Shown: positions 16,798 to 25,134 of the stretch, piece by piece
Numbering within the stretch: the first letter of the stretch is position 1
Layout: every line of letters starts with the position of its first letter
Source: Palsa-504 sp963806335
GTDB taxonomy: Bacteria > Actinomycetota > Actinomycetes > Streptosporangiales > Streptosporangiaceae
Direction: 5' to 3'
Length of the DNA stretch: 64,000 nucleotides
Assembly (NCBI GenBank): GCA_963806335.1
Contig: CAWDXO010000012.1
Span: 682,001 to 746,000 of the forward strand
The notes under the pieces: model-generated
Told to the model about the DNA's origin: nothing
What the model saw: the letters and a program-made list of their open reading frames with translations, nothing else
Database searches by the model: none
Position numbers and translations under genes: made by a program

Positions 16798-16882
16798 CGA
16801 GGCGTCAACGGCGCCGACGTGGCCTCGGCTCCCAGCGGTACAACTCGAGATGCCGGCCGGGTCGCCTACGGGGTAAGCGACG

Positions 16883-18949
16883 CTAAATCCGGAACGGAGT
16901 ACCGGTCACCTTCTCCGTGATCCCGGTACGGTCCAGGTAGGGCGTGATCCCGCCGAGGTGGAAGGGCCAGCCCGCACCCAGGATCATGCACAGGTCGATG
17001 TCCTCGGGACCGGCCACGACGCCCTCGTCCAGCATCAGCCTGATCTCCTCGGCCAGCGCTTCCAGCGCTCGCTCCCTGACCTGCCCGGCCGTGGCCGGTC
17101 GGTCACCGCCAGACAAGATGGCGGCGACCGACTCGTCGACCGAGAAGTCGGGACCGTAGACCGCGGTCTTGCCCGCCGCGACCAGGGCGCGGAGCTTCGG
17201 CGACACCGCGAACCGGTCCGGGTACGCGGCGGCCAGAGTCTCGCCGACGTGCAGCGCGACCGCGGGACCCACCAGCTGGAGCAGCACGAACGGCGTGACC
17301 GGCAGCCCGAGCGGGTCCGCGGCGTGCTCGGCCACCTCGAACGGCGTCCCCTCGTCCACGCTGGCGATGATCTCGCCGAGAAACCTGGTCAGCAGGCGGT
17401 TGACGACGAACGCGGGCGAGTCCTTGACCAGCACGCAGTCCTTCTTCAGCGCCTTCCCCACGGCCAGGGCCGTGGCCAGCGTGGCGTCGTCGGTCCGCTT
17501 GGCCCGGACCACCTCCACGAGCGGCATCATGGCGACGGGGTTGAAGAAATGGAAGCCGACCACCCGCTCCGGGTGAGCCAGCCCCGCCGCCATCTCCGTC
17601 ACCGACAGCGATGAGGTATTCGTGGCGAGCACGCACTCCGGCCGGACTACCGCCTCGACCTGGGCGAAGACCTGCTGCTTGACCGAGGTCTCCTCGAACA
17701 CGGCCTCGATGACGAAATCGGCGTCCGCGAACGCGTCCTTGGTCAACGACCCGCTGACCAGCCCGGTCAGCCTCGCGGCCGTATCGGCGCTGATCCGGCC
17801 GCGGCTCGCCAGCTTGGCGATCTCCGCCTTCACGTGGCCGACGCCCGAATCGAGCCGGGCCTGGTCCAGGTCGGTCAGCACTACCGGCACCTCGAGCCGG
17901 CGCGCGAACAGCAGCGCGATCTGCGCGGCCATCAGGCCCGCGCCGACGATGCCGACCTTGGTCACCGGCCGCGCCAGCGACTTGTCCGGCGCGCCCGCGG
18001 CGTGGCGGGCCCGCTTCTGGGTGAGGTCGAAGGCATAGAGCCCAGCCCGCAGTTCGTCGCTGACCAGCAGGTCCGCGAGTGCTTCGTCCTCGGCGGCGAA
18101 TCCCTCGTCGCGGCTGCGGTCCCGGGCCGCGGCCACTAGGTCGATGGCCCGGTAGGGGGCGGGGGCGGCGCCGTGCAGCTTGCCTTCGGCGAACAGGCGC
18201 GCTCCGGCCACGGCCTGGTTCCAGTCCTCGTCCGGGGGAACCCGGTTCACCGTCACCGAGCCGGTCAGCACGCGGGCAGCCCACCGAAGCGATTCGGCCA
18301 GGAAGTCGGCGGGCTCGAACATGGCGTCCGCGATCCCGAGGATGCGGGCCTGCGATCCGCGCAGCATGCGGTTCTGGCTGAGCGGGTTCTCGATGATGAC
18401 CTTCAGCGCCTGGGCCGGGCCGATCAGGCGCGGCAGCAGGTAGGTGCCGCCCCAGCCCGGCAGCAGGCCGAGGAAGCACTCGGGGAACGCGACCGTGGTG
18501 ACGCCGGAGGATATCGTCCGGTACGAGCAGTGCAGCGCGAGCTCGAGGCCACCGCCGAGGGCCGCGCCGTTGACGAACGCGAACGACGGCACGCCCAGCT
18601 CGCCGAACCGCCGGAAGACCGCGTGCCCGAGCCGGGCGATGGCCAGCGCCTCGTCCCGCGAGCCGATCAGCGCGGCTCCGGTCAGGTCGGCGCCGACCGC
18701 GAAGATGAAGGGCTTGCCGGTCACGCCGACGGCGGCGATGTCGGTCCGGGCGGCCACCGAGTCGAGTGCATCGCGCAGCGAGATCAGGCCGGCGGCCCCG
18801 AACGTGCTCGGCCGGGTGTGATCGTGCCCGTTGTCCAGGGTGATGAGCGCCATCGTCCCGGCCCCGGCAGGCAACTCGACGTCGCGGACCAGCGCCCTGG
18901 TGACCACTTCATCCGGGAACAGCGAGGTCATGGCCGATTCGTCAGACAT
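16883..18949 (-). CDS. FadB/FadJ-type bifunctional enoyl-CoA hydratase / 3-hydroxyacyl-CoA dehydrogenase
   Basis: A 688-residue fusion. The N-terminal crotonase part has NGAALGGGLELAL and FPECFLGLLPGWGGTYLLPRL with the catalytic Glu residues. The middle and C-terminal parts are a 3-hydroxyacyl-CoA dehydrogenase (NAD motif GIVGAGLMAAQIALL, FHFFNPVAMMPLVEVV with the catalytic His, then a second helical HAD domain). It performs hydration and oxidation in beta-oxidation. The ATG overlaps the thiolase stop by 8 bp, so the pair works as the usual FadA/FadB couple. Confidence 0.95.
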   Translation of the reverse strand: MSDESAMTSLFPDEVVTRALVRDVELPAGAGTMALITLDNGHDHTRPSTFGAAGLISLRDALDSVAARTDIAAVGVTGKPFIFAVGADLTGAALIGSRDEALAIARLGHAVFRRFGELGVPSFAFVNGAALGGGLELALHCSYRTISSGVTTVAFPECFLGLLPGWGGTYLLPRLIGPAQALKVIIENPLSQNRMLRGSQARILGIADAMFEPADFLAESLRWAARVLTGSVTVNRVPPDEDWNQAVAGARLFAEGKLHGAAPAPYRAIDLVAAARDRSRDEGFAAEDEALADLLVSDELRAGLYAFDLTQKRARHAAGAPDKSLARPVTKVGIVGAGLMAAQIALLFARRLEVPVVLTDLDQARLDSGVGHVKAEIAKLASRGRISADTAARLTGLVSGSLTKDAFADADFVIEAVFEETSVKQQVFAQVEAVVRPECVLATNTSSLSVTEMAAGLAHPERVVGFHFFNPVAMMPLVEVVRAKRTDDATLATALAVGKALKKDCVLVKDSPAFVVNRLLTRFLGEIIASVDEGTPFEVAEHAADPLGLPVTPFVLLQLVGPAVALHVGETLAAAYPDRFAVSPKLRALVAAGKTAVYGPDFSVDESVAAILSGGDRPATAGQVRERALEALAEEIRLMLDEGVVAGPEDIDLCMILGAGWPFHLGGITPYLDRTGITEKVTGTPFRI

Positions 18950-20132
18950 TGAGGTTCTCCCATAGCACGGTGCCGCCCATGCCGAGCCCGACGCACATCG
19001 TGGTCAGGCCGTAGCGGGCGCTCGGCTGCCCGGCGAACTGGCCGGCCAGCTGGATCATCAGCCGTACGCCGGAACTCGCCAGCGGGTGGCCGAGCGCGAT
19101 CGCGCCGCCCCACGGGTTCACCCGCGGGTCGTCGTCGGCGATCTTGAAGTGATCGAGGAAGGCGAGCACCTGCACCGCGAACGCCTCGTTTATCTCGATC
19201 AGCCCGATGTCGTCGATGGTCAGGTCGTTGCGGGCCAGCACGGCTTCCGTGGCGGGGACCGGCCCGATGCCCATCACCGCAGGGTCGACGCCGGCGAAGG
19301 AGAAGTCGACCAGCCGCATCCGGGCGCTCAGGCCCAGCTCGGCGGCCACGTCCTGGGCCGCGATCACGCAGCCGGTGGCGCCGTCGTTCAGCCCGGCGGA
19401 GTTCCCGGCAGTGACCCGCCCGTGCGGCCGGAATGGGGTCTTCAGCGCGGCCAGCGCCTCGATGGTGGTGTCCGGACGCGGCGGCTCGTCCACTGTGGCC
19501 AGACCCCACCCGCGCTCGGCGCTGCGGACCGCGACCGGCACCAGGTCGGGCTGGATCTGACGGGCCGCGTAGGCCGCGGCCACCTTCTGCTGGCTGGCCA
19601 GCGCGTAGGCGTCGGCGCGTTCCTTGGTGATGGCGGGGAACCGGTCGTGCAGGTTCTCCGCCGTCGAGCCCATCACCAGCGCCGAGGGATCGACGAGCCG
19701 TTCGGAGATGAACCGCGGGTTCGGGTCGACGCCGGACCCCATCGGGTGATGGCCCATGTGCTCGACGCCGCCCGCGATCGCGGTGTCGGTAGCACCCATC
19801 GCGATCGACCCGGCGGCCGTGGTCACGGCGGTCATCGCACCCGCGCACATCCGGTCGATGGCGTATCCGGGGACGGACTTCGGCAGCCCGGCCAGCACCG
19901 CGGCGCTGCGACCGATGGTCAGCCCCTGGTCGCCGGTCTGGGTGGTGGCGGCGATCGCGACCTCGCCGATCCGCTCGGGGGGCAGGGCCGGATTGCGGCG
20001 CAGCAGCTCGCGGATCACGCTGACGATCATGTCGTCGGCCCTGGTCTCGGCGTACAGGCCGTTCGGGCCGGCCTTCCCGAAGGGGGTGCGGACGCCGTCC
20101 ACGAAGACGACATCGCGTGCGGTACGGGGCAC
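18942..20132 (-). CDS. Acetyl-CoA acyltransferase (thiolase)
   Basis: A 396-residue thiolase. Nucleophile Cys in IDRMCAGAMTAV, VEHMGHHPMG loop, INEAFAVQ, His in GGAIALGHPLASSGVR, and the second Cys in TTMCVGLGMGGT. It cleaves 3-ketoacyl-CoA. The GTG at 20132 was chosen because GGGAGG lies 6 nt upstream and it gives a family-normal N-terminus (VPRTARDVVFVDGVRTPFG). A candidate operator lies 32 bp further upstream. Confidence 0.95.
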   Translation of the reverse strand: MPRTARDVVFVDGVRTPFGKAGPNGLYAETRADDMIVSVIRELLRRNPALPPERIGEVAIAATTQTGDQGLTIGRSAAVLAGLPKSVPGYAIDRMCAGAMTAVTTAAGSIAMGATDTAIAGGVEHMGHHPMGSGVDPNPRFISERLVDPSALVMGSTAENLHDRFPAITKERADAYALASQQKVAAAYAARQIQPDLVPVAVRSAERGWGLATVDEPPRPDTTIEALAALKTPFRPHGRVTAGNSAGLNDGATGCVIAAQDVAAELGLSARMRLVDFSFAGVDPAVMGIGPVPATEAVLARNDLTIDDIGLIEINEAFAVQVLAFLDHFKIADDDPRVNPWGGAIALGHPLASSGVRLMIQLAGQFAGQPSARYGLTTMCVGLGMGGTVLWENLNV

Positions 20133-20163
20133 GGTCAGCCTCCCAGCTGCTAAACGCTGCGCT

Positions 20164-20184
20164 CTCACTAATGCTACTAGTGAG
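20164..20184. promoter_or_regulatory. Inverted repeat upstream of thiolase (candidate TetR site)
   Basis: CTCACTA (20164-20170) and TAGTGAG (20178-20184) form a perfect 7-bp inverted repeat with a 7-nt spacer. The 9-mer TCACTAATG inside it (20165-20173) recurs in the operator-like palindrome at 52675-52700 between two other fatty-acid-type genes, suggesting a shared regulator. Confidence 0.6.
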
Positions 20185-20228
20185 TAACAACGGTCAGTGA
20201 CGCGGCGGTGTTCCGGGCCGTCCCGGTT

Positions 20229-20837
20229 TTATCTAGCCGGGAGCCTGCCAGGGCGCCACCTCGGGTAGTCCGGGTCCCGGCCCAGGTAGGCGATCAGCTT
20301 GGCGCCGGGGCTGGCCTGGGGGGGAACCTCGACCGGGACGGCGAACAGGTCCTCCCGGGCCGCGACGAGGAACGGGCAGAATCCGAGCATCCGGGTCGCC
20401 AGCGCGGCCGGGATGGGACGGCCGTCGCCGCGGGCCGCCGACACGTCCCAGCCGTGCACGGCGATCTCGATGGCACCGGTACACGCGACCAGGCCAGCCG
20501 GCATCGGCAGGCCGCCGACGGCGACGAACCGCCCGGGACCGCCGAAGCCGTAGGTCGCGCACAGCAGTTCGGCGGCCCGGTCCCGCAGCACCTCCACCGG
20601 GTCACCGGTGAAACCTGCCGGGGCGTCCTCCGGCTCCAGGTCAAGCTGGCCGGTGCGGATGCCCGCCTCGAGGTCCGCCATGGATTCGCTCAGGTGGGCC
20701 AGCAGCGCGCTGAGATCCCACTCCGCACAGGGTGTGGGCCGCGACATCTCCCCCGGCGCGACCAGGGCGCAGACGCCGAGCGCGTAGCTAATCGCGCCGC
20801 CGAGCAGCCCTATCGCACCTGATTGCGCATCCCTCAC
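20229..20837 (-). CDS. TIGR03086-type metal-binding protein (mycothiol maleylpyruvate isomerase N-terminal-like fold)
   Basis: A 202-residue DinB/MDMPI-fold protein. TPCAEWDLSALLAHLSES is the typical first metal-ligand helix of this actinobacterial family and IEIAVHGWDVSAARG carries the third His. Members of the broad family use mycothiol or act as metal-dependent transferases, but this subfamily has no settled function. Separated from the thiolase by a short divergent-looking gap, though it is on the same strand. Confidence 0.85.
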   Translation of the reverse strand: MRDAQSGAIGLLGGAISYALGVCALVAPGEMSRPTPCAEWDLSALLAHLSESMADLEAGIRTGQLDLEPEDAPAGFTGDPVEVLRDRAAELLCATYGFGGPGRFVAVGGLPMPAGLVACTGAIEIAVHGWDVSAARGDGRPIPAALATRMLGFCPFLVAAREDLFAVPVEVPPQASPGAKLIAYLGRDPDYPRWRPGRLPAR

Positions 20838-20899
20838 GCATGTATAGACCGGGAAACCCGCCGTTTCTCACCGGTGATCACATTTCCGCCGGGGGACGG

Positions 20900-21184
20900 T
20901 CACTCGTGACTGATCTCCACGGGAATCGCCCTGCTCAGCGTGTGCCCGACCGGTGAAGTGGCAGCCACCCTCCGGTGCAGTTCGGACACCGCGGCCTCAT
21001 CGGCGTCGGTGTCGAGGTAGACCACGACCCGGATCGCGGAGAATCCGGAGTGCCCATCGCCCAGGCCGAGGAAGGTGTGCAGGTCGATGTCGCCGTCCAG
21101 GGCAATGCGCAGGTCGCGGATCTCGATGCCCGCGACGGAAGCGTTTGGCCAGGGGGTGCGGGGGGTCGTTCCCCCGGGGCCAGC
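20900..21184 (-). pseudogene. OsmC-family C-terminal remnant
   Basis: Downstream of the MBL gene and in the same frame as its TGA (21187-21185), the sequence stays open for about 95 codons and reads as the C-terminal half of an OsmC/Ohr protein: GIEIRDLRIALDGDIDLH, FLGLGDGHSGFSAIRVVVYL, then SPVGHTLSRAIPVEI, ending at TGA 20902-20900. The N-terminal half with the first catalytic Cys is missing and no start codon or Shine-Dalgarno precedes it. A G/C-run hairpin (GGGGG/CCCCC near 21150-21180) and a repeated CAGCTCAAG mark the junction. Most likely a deletion relic. Confidence 0.65.
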
Positions 21185-22096
21185 TCAAGCGTGGCAGCTC
21201 AAGGGCTGGCCGCCGTTATAGGCCACCATGTCGCCGAGGGCGCGGACGAAGTCCACCGGGGCGCCGCGTTCGGCCCCGTCCAGCTCGAGGTAGGCCCGGT
21301 GCAGGTTACCCACGATCCGTTCGGAATCAAGAAGGTCTTTGAATTCCCCGAGGTCGGTGGCGCGGGCGGCCTGCAGAGGGGATAGCCCCGCGGCCTTCGC
21401 CTGCCGGGCGGTCTCCTGGACGAACCGCAGGTAGGCCAGCATGTCGTCGATGACCTCGGGACCGCAGACCGGGCCGTGGCCGGGCACCAGCGTCTGAGCG
21501 CCAAGCGGGCGCAGCACGACCTCCAGCACCTCGATCCAGCCGCTGACCGAGCCTTGCATCGCGAACGGGGTGCCGCCGTTGAAGAGGAGGTCGCCGGTGA
21601 AGACCACCGATCGTTCCGGAATGTAGACGATGGAGTCGTTCGTGGTGTGCGCGGGCGTACCGACATAGCGGACCTCGCAGCGCAGGTCGCCCGACCAGAG
21701 GGTGACGCCGTCGGTGTAGGTCAGGAACGGCGGGGCCGGCTCCAGCTGCCCCCAGTCCACGTCGGCCCAGATGCCGGGCGGAGGCGGCATCGGCGTGTTC
21801 AGGATGGCCTCGCGGCAGCGCTCGTGACCGACGATGGTGGCGCCGCCCATCAGGTAGTTGCCGTGGGTGTGGTCGCCGTGGTGATGGGTGTTGACCAGGG
21901 TGCGGACCGGCTGCTCGCTGACGGTGTTTATAGCGCCGAGGTAGGCGCGGGTGCGCCGTTCGGTGGCGGCGGCGTCGATGCTGATCACGCCGGTGCCGCT
22001 GACCAGGAACCCGGTGTTGTTGATGTACCAGCTGCCGTCAGGCTGCAGGTAGGCGTAGACGCCCTCGGAGACTTCCCTGACTTCGCCCAGGCTCAT
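21185..22096 (-). CDS. MBL-fold metallo-hydrolase
   Basis: A 303-residue metallo-beta-lactamase-fold protein. The metal site is the NTHHHGDHTHGN block near residues 76-87, followed by AHTTNDSIVYIPERSVVFTGDLLF and GHGP. The C-terminal helices are longer than in glyoxalase II and resemble SoxH-like/Zn-dependent hydrolases of unknown substrate. GAAGGAG lies 7 nt before ATG 22096. The start lies inside the end of the upstream GT87 gene (59-bp overlap). Confidence 0.9.
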   Translation of the reverse strand: MSLGEVREVSEGVYAYLQPDGSWYINNTGFLVSGTGVISIDAAATERRTRAYLGAINTVSEQPVRTLVNTHHHGDHTHGNYLMGGATIVGHERCREAILNTPMPPPPGIWADVDWGQLEPAPPFLTYTDGVTLWSGDLRCEVRYVGTPAHTTNDSIVYIPERSVVFTGDLLFNGGTPFAMQGSVSGWIEVLEVVLRPLGAQTLVPGHGPVCGPEVIDDMLAYLRFVQETARQAKAAGLSPLQAARATDLGEFKDLLDSERIVGNLHRAYLELDGAERGAPVDFVRALGDMVAYNGGQPLSCHA

Positions 22097-23498
22097 CGGC
22101 AAGCTCCTTCGTCCCGCGCGGCAGCAGCAGCGATATTGCCAGCAGCACGCCGAACAACGCCAGGCCGGCCAGGACATACGCGTTGCCGAGAATCAGCTGC
22201 AGGCCGTGCCAGTGGTATTCGTAAAACCACGGCCGGTCCCCGTACCAGTCGTAGTAGTACGGGTTCGTGTTCTTCGCGAGCCAGACCAAGCCAAGCGAAT
22301 CATGGCCAAGGTAGGGCTTGACGCCGAACAAGCTGGTCGGCCAGGCGCCGAACCACGCCACGATGCCCGCGGCCACCAGTCCGCACGCCCACGCGACCGG
22401 TTTGGCTCCCCGACGCCAGGACTGCACCGCGTAGTGCCCGGCCACTACCACGCCGGGCGCGATCCACACCCAGTGATGATCCCAGCTGACGGGCGAGACC
22501 AGCAGCCCGGTCAGCGCGGCCGTCAGCAACCCGAGCATCGGGTAGCCCTTGCGGTCGAGCAGAGCCGCCGCGGCCACTCCGGTGATGGCGACCAGGACCG
22601 CGGCGACGATCCAGGCCGGCTTGGCGCCGTTCACGCTGCCGGTCAGCCTGGTGATGATGCCCTCGAGCGACTGGTTGCCGGCCCAGCCGACGAATCCCGT
22701 CCGGCCGCCCTGGACGAACAGGCCGCCAAACCACCACTTCGCCGAGTCGGAGGGCAGGATCACGAAGCCGAGCAGTACGGTGACCGCGAAGCCCGCGCAG
22801 GCCATGGCCGCCTGGCGGAACTTCCTGGCCAGCAGGAGGTACGGGATGAAGATGAGCGGGACCAGCTTGATGCCGGCCGCGACCCCGGTGCCGAACCCCT
22901 TCCACCAGCGGCTCTGCTGCGTCTCCGGCTGGCACAGGTCCCAGATGATCAGCGCCATCAGTACCAGGTTGACCTGGCCGAGGTACAAAGTCCGCAACAC
23001 CGGCTCGGTCCAGAACACCACGCCCGCGCCGAGCAGCGTGGCGCCCAGCCGGACCATCTTGTCCCGGCGGTAGCCGAGGCCGCCGAGCGTGAACCACAGC
23101 GCCGCCAGCAGCGCGATGACGTTGACCGCCACCGACAGCTTCTGGGCCGCCATCCAGGGCACGAGCGAGGTGGGCACGAACGAGATAGCCGCGAACGGGG
23201 TGTAGGTGAACGGCAGGTGGAGCTTGCCGTATCCCACCCAGTCATACAGCGGCGCCGCCAGGTGCGAGTTGTACAGCGGCGCGACGTGCCGGACGATCAG
23301 GCCCCCCGACCGGTACACGGCCAGGTCGACCGGGTCTAGGGTGTAGTTCTTCGGGTGGATGACCGCGTAGGTCACCCAGCCGCCGAGGGCCACGACGAAC
23401 GCGGCTGCGCCCGCCAGAAGCAGCCAGATGCCTGGTGCCTTGGCTGCCCCGGCCGGCGATTGCGGGCGGGTGAGGACCGATCTCACCTCGCCAACCAT
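22038..23498 (-). CDS. GT87-family (DUF2029) polyprenol-phosphate mannosyltransferase-like membrane protein
   Basis: A 486-residue multi-pass protein with about ten hydrophobic segments. Early DPVDLAVYRSGG contains the Asp-x-x-x-Tyr pattern near the first loop; the segments LHLPFTYTPFAA and SPVSWDHHWVW are typical of GT87 mannosyltransferases (the PimE/MptC superfamily), which extend mannolipids from polyprenyl-phosphomannose outside the membrane. ATG 23498 with CGGAG upstream replaces a longer open frame without good signals. Divergent from the next small membrane gene. Confidence 0.85.
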   Translation of the reverse strand: MVGEVRSVLTRPQSPAGAAKAPGIWLLLAGAAAFVVALGGWVTYAVIHPKNYTLDPVDLAVYRSGGLIVRHVAPLYNSHLAAPLYDWVGYGKLHLPFTYTPFAAISFVPTSLVPWMAAQKLSVAVNVIALLAALWFTLGGLGYRRDKMVRLGATLLGAGVVFWTEPVLRTLYLGQVNLVLMALIIWDLCQPETQQSRWWKGFGTGVAAGIKLVPLIFIPYLLLARKFRQAAMACAGFAVTVLLGFVILPSDSAKWWFGGLFVQGGRTGFVGWAGNQSLEGIITRLTGSVNGAKPAWIVAAVLVAITGVAAAALLDRKGYPMLGLLTAALTGLLVSPVSWDHHWVWIAPGVVVAGHYAVQSWRRGAKPVAWACGLVAAGIVAWFGAWPTSLFGVKPYLGHDSLGLVWLAKNTNPYYYDWYGDRPWFYEYHWHGLQLILGNAYVLAGLALFGVLLAISLLLPRGTKELADEPGRSQGSLRGRLRLPAA

Positions 23499-23535
23499 AG
23501 CGGCTCCGGTTAGGATTCCGTTCTCGGAGGTGGGG

Positions 23536-23991
23536 ATGTCACACGTTAATACGGCCGCCCGGGCGAGCGAGCCGTCCCAGGCGAGCCGTCTGGCCCGGCT
23601 GCGGATGGCCAGTCTCGGCGCCGTGAGCATGCTGATCATCCAGTACATCCTGGGCATCATCTACAACCTGTACGGGAAGATGCCGACCGCCGCCAAGTCC
23701 ATCGGCTTGTTCTCCAGCCCGGTGCTCGCCCTGCACGTGATCATGAGCATCCTGCTGCTCATCGCCGCGGTGATGCTGCTGGTCAGGGCGATCGGCGCCC
23801 GGCACAGGCTGACCATCTGGATGGCGGCCGTCGGTTTGATCGGGATCGTGGCCGCGGGGTTCGCGGGGCTCGCATTCACCAGCAAGGGCTCCGCGGGGGC
23901 GTCGCTCGGCATGGCGCTCGCGTTCGCGGTATCGCTGGCGTGCTACGTGGTCGTGCTCGTGGTCCTGGCGCCGGCCAGGTCGCGTGTTTGA
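23536..23991 (+). CDS. Small four-helix membrane protein, unknown function
   Basis: A 151-residue protein with four predicted TM segments (from MLIIQYILGIIYNLYG onward) and a short hydrophilic N-terminus. GGAGG is 5 nt upstream of ATG 23536. No motif recognised. It is divergent from the GT87 gene across a 37-bp gap, so the promoters must overlap. Confidence 0.8.
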   Translation: MSHVNTAARASEPSQASRLARLRMASLGAVSMLIIQYILGIIYNLYGKMPTAAKSIGLFSSPVLALHVIMSILLLIAAVMLLVRAIGARHRLTIWMAAVGLIGIVAAGFAGLAFTSKGSAGASLGMALAFAVSLACYVVVLVVLAPARSRV

Positions 23992-24016
23992 CCTTTTTGA
24001 CCTTGTTGATCTTGCG

Positions 24017-24031
24017 ACTACGTCTTGTAGT
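24017..24031. promoter_or_regulatory. BlaI/CopY-like dyad upstream of ccdA
   Basis: ACTAC (24017-24021) and GTAGT (24027-24031) form a perfect inverted repeat with a 5-nt spacer. This resembles the TACTAC/GTAGTA half-sites of BlaI/MecI-family repressors. No such repressor gene is in the window, so the assignment is tentative. Confidence 0.45.
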
Positions 24032-24050
24032 AGCCGGTCGTCGACCGGCT
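24032..24050. repeat. Perfect 19-bp palindrome upstream of ccdA
   Basis: AGCCGGTCG and CGACCGGCT flank a central T with no mismatch, immediately downstream of the ACTAC/GTAGT dyad. Its compactness (1-nt centre) fits a protein-binding dyad better than an RNA hairpin. Confidence 0.6.
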
Positions 24051-24075
24051 CGCGGAGGCATGGCATAGTGATCTC

Positions 24076-24114
24076 ATGACTGGCCGGGTTCTGACGATGC
24101 CGGAGGCGCGATGA
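24076..24114 (+). CDS. Possible 12-residue leader peptide coupled to ccdA
   Basis: ATG 24076 opens MTGRVLTMPEAR and stops at TGA 24112-24114, overlapping the ccdA start as ATGA. There is no strong Shine-Dalgarno for the short frame, while ccdA has its own GGAGG inside it. It may only position ribosomes for ccdA, or be chance. Confidence 0.3.
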   Translation: MTGRVLTMPEAR

Positions 24115-24971
24115 GCGGACTCGGGCAGTTCGTGACCACCGGGCCGCTGATCCTGGCCTTGCCGGTGGCAGCGGCGGCCGGCGCGGTGACCTTTCTTTCG
24201 CCGTGCTGCCTGCCACTGGTGCCTGGCTACCTTTCCTTCGTCACCGGCATGGCCGGCGCTTCGGGCACGCTTACTCCCGCAGCGTCCGGTAATCCGCCAG
24301 AAGCGGCCGCCGCCGCCGGATCCGGAGTGGCGGTCGCCGCGCCGCCGGTGGCCGCGCGGCCGCTCGCCGAGACCGCGCCGCCGCGAGCCCGGGTGGTCGC
24401 CGGAACCGCACTGTTCGTCCTCGGGTTCTCGGTCGTCTTCGTCGCGTACGGAGCGGCCCTGGGCGGGCTCGGGCACCTGCTGACCGGGCACGTCCAGCTG
24501 CTGACGCGGATCCTCGGGGGCCTGACCATCCTGCTCGGGCTCCTGTTCGCCGGGGTCTTCGACCGGTTCCCCTTCGCGGGCCGGATCGTGCGCCCGTCCG
24601 CCCGCCCGAAAGCCGGCCTGGCCGGCGCGCCGCTGCTCGGGGTGATGTTCGGGCTCGGCTGGACCCCCTGCATCGGGCCGACGCTGACCGCCGTCCTGGC
24701 GCTGTCGGCGTCCAGCGGCACCGCCGCCCGCGGCGCCGTTCTTGCCTTCGCCTACGCCCTCGGCCTCGGCATCCCGTTCCTGTTCGTGTCGCTCGGCTTC
24801 CAGGCCGCGATGCGGGCGTTCGCCTTCGCCCGCCGGCACGCGCGCCTGGTGACCAGGATCGGCGGCGCCATGCTGGTCTGCGTGGGCCTGCTCGAGGTCA
24901 CCGGCGCCTGGTCGGCGTTCATGGCCTGGCTGCAGACCCACTGGGTCGGCAGCTACGAACCCCCGATCTAG
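24111..24971 (+). CDS. CcdA/DsbD-type thiol-reductant membrane protein
   Basis: A 286-residue member of the CcdA/CcsC family that carries reducing equivalents across the membrane. Hallmarks are LSPCCLPLVPGYLSFVTGM in the first helix pair and GLGWTPCIGPTLTAVLALS in the second, each with the redox Cys next to Pro. An Ala/Pro-rich insert (residues ~48-95) separates the first and second TM helices. GGAGG is 4 nt from ATG. No thioredoxin-like or cytochrome c assembly partner is nearby. Confidence 0.92.
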   Translation: MSGLGQFVTTGPLILALPVAAAAGAVTFLSPCCLPLVPGYLSFVTGMAGASGTLTPAASGNPPEAAAAAGSGVAVAAPPVAARPLAETAPPRARVVAGTALFVLGFSVVFVAYGAALGGLGHLLTGHVQLLTRILGGLTILLGLLFAGVFDRFPFAGRIVRPSARPKAGLAGAPLLGVMFGLGWTPCIGPTLTAVLALSASSGTAARGAVLAFAYALGLGIPFLFVSLGFQAAMRAFAFARRHARLVTRIGGAMLVCVGLLEVTGAWSAFMAWLQTHWVGSYEPPI

Positions 24972-25112
24972 CCCCAGCGAGTCTCGGCGCGCCCGGCGCC
25001 GTTAGCCCCGGCCCCGCCGGGCCCGCTGTCGCCCGCCGGGCCAGTATCCGGGCAAACCAGACATTTCACCGTCGCTCTCGTCCAACTTGCATCCACGATA
25101 ACGAGGTCTGAG

Positions 25113-25121
25113 TTATCCACA
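25113..25121 (+). other. Isolated consensus DnaA box
   Basis: TTATCCACA matches the strong DnaA box exactly. It lies in the 163-bp gap between ccdA and the convergent PuuD-like gene. No second box, AT-rich unwinding element or dnaA/dnaN neighbourhood is present, so this is not an origin; it may be chance or a minor DnaA-binding site. The rest of the gap holds no gene. Confidence 0.5.
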
Positions 25122-25134
25122 GGGCGTATGGCGG

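Noticed and set aside
25113..25121. Replication origin
   Set aside because: Only one DnaA box, no AT-rich element and no dnaA-dnaN context.
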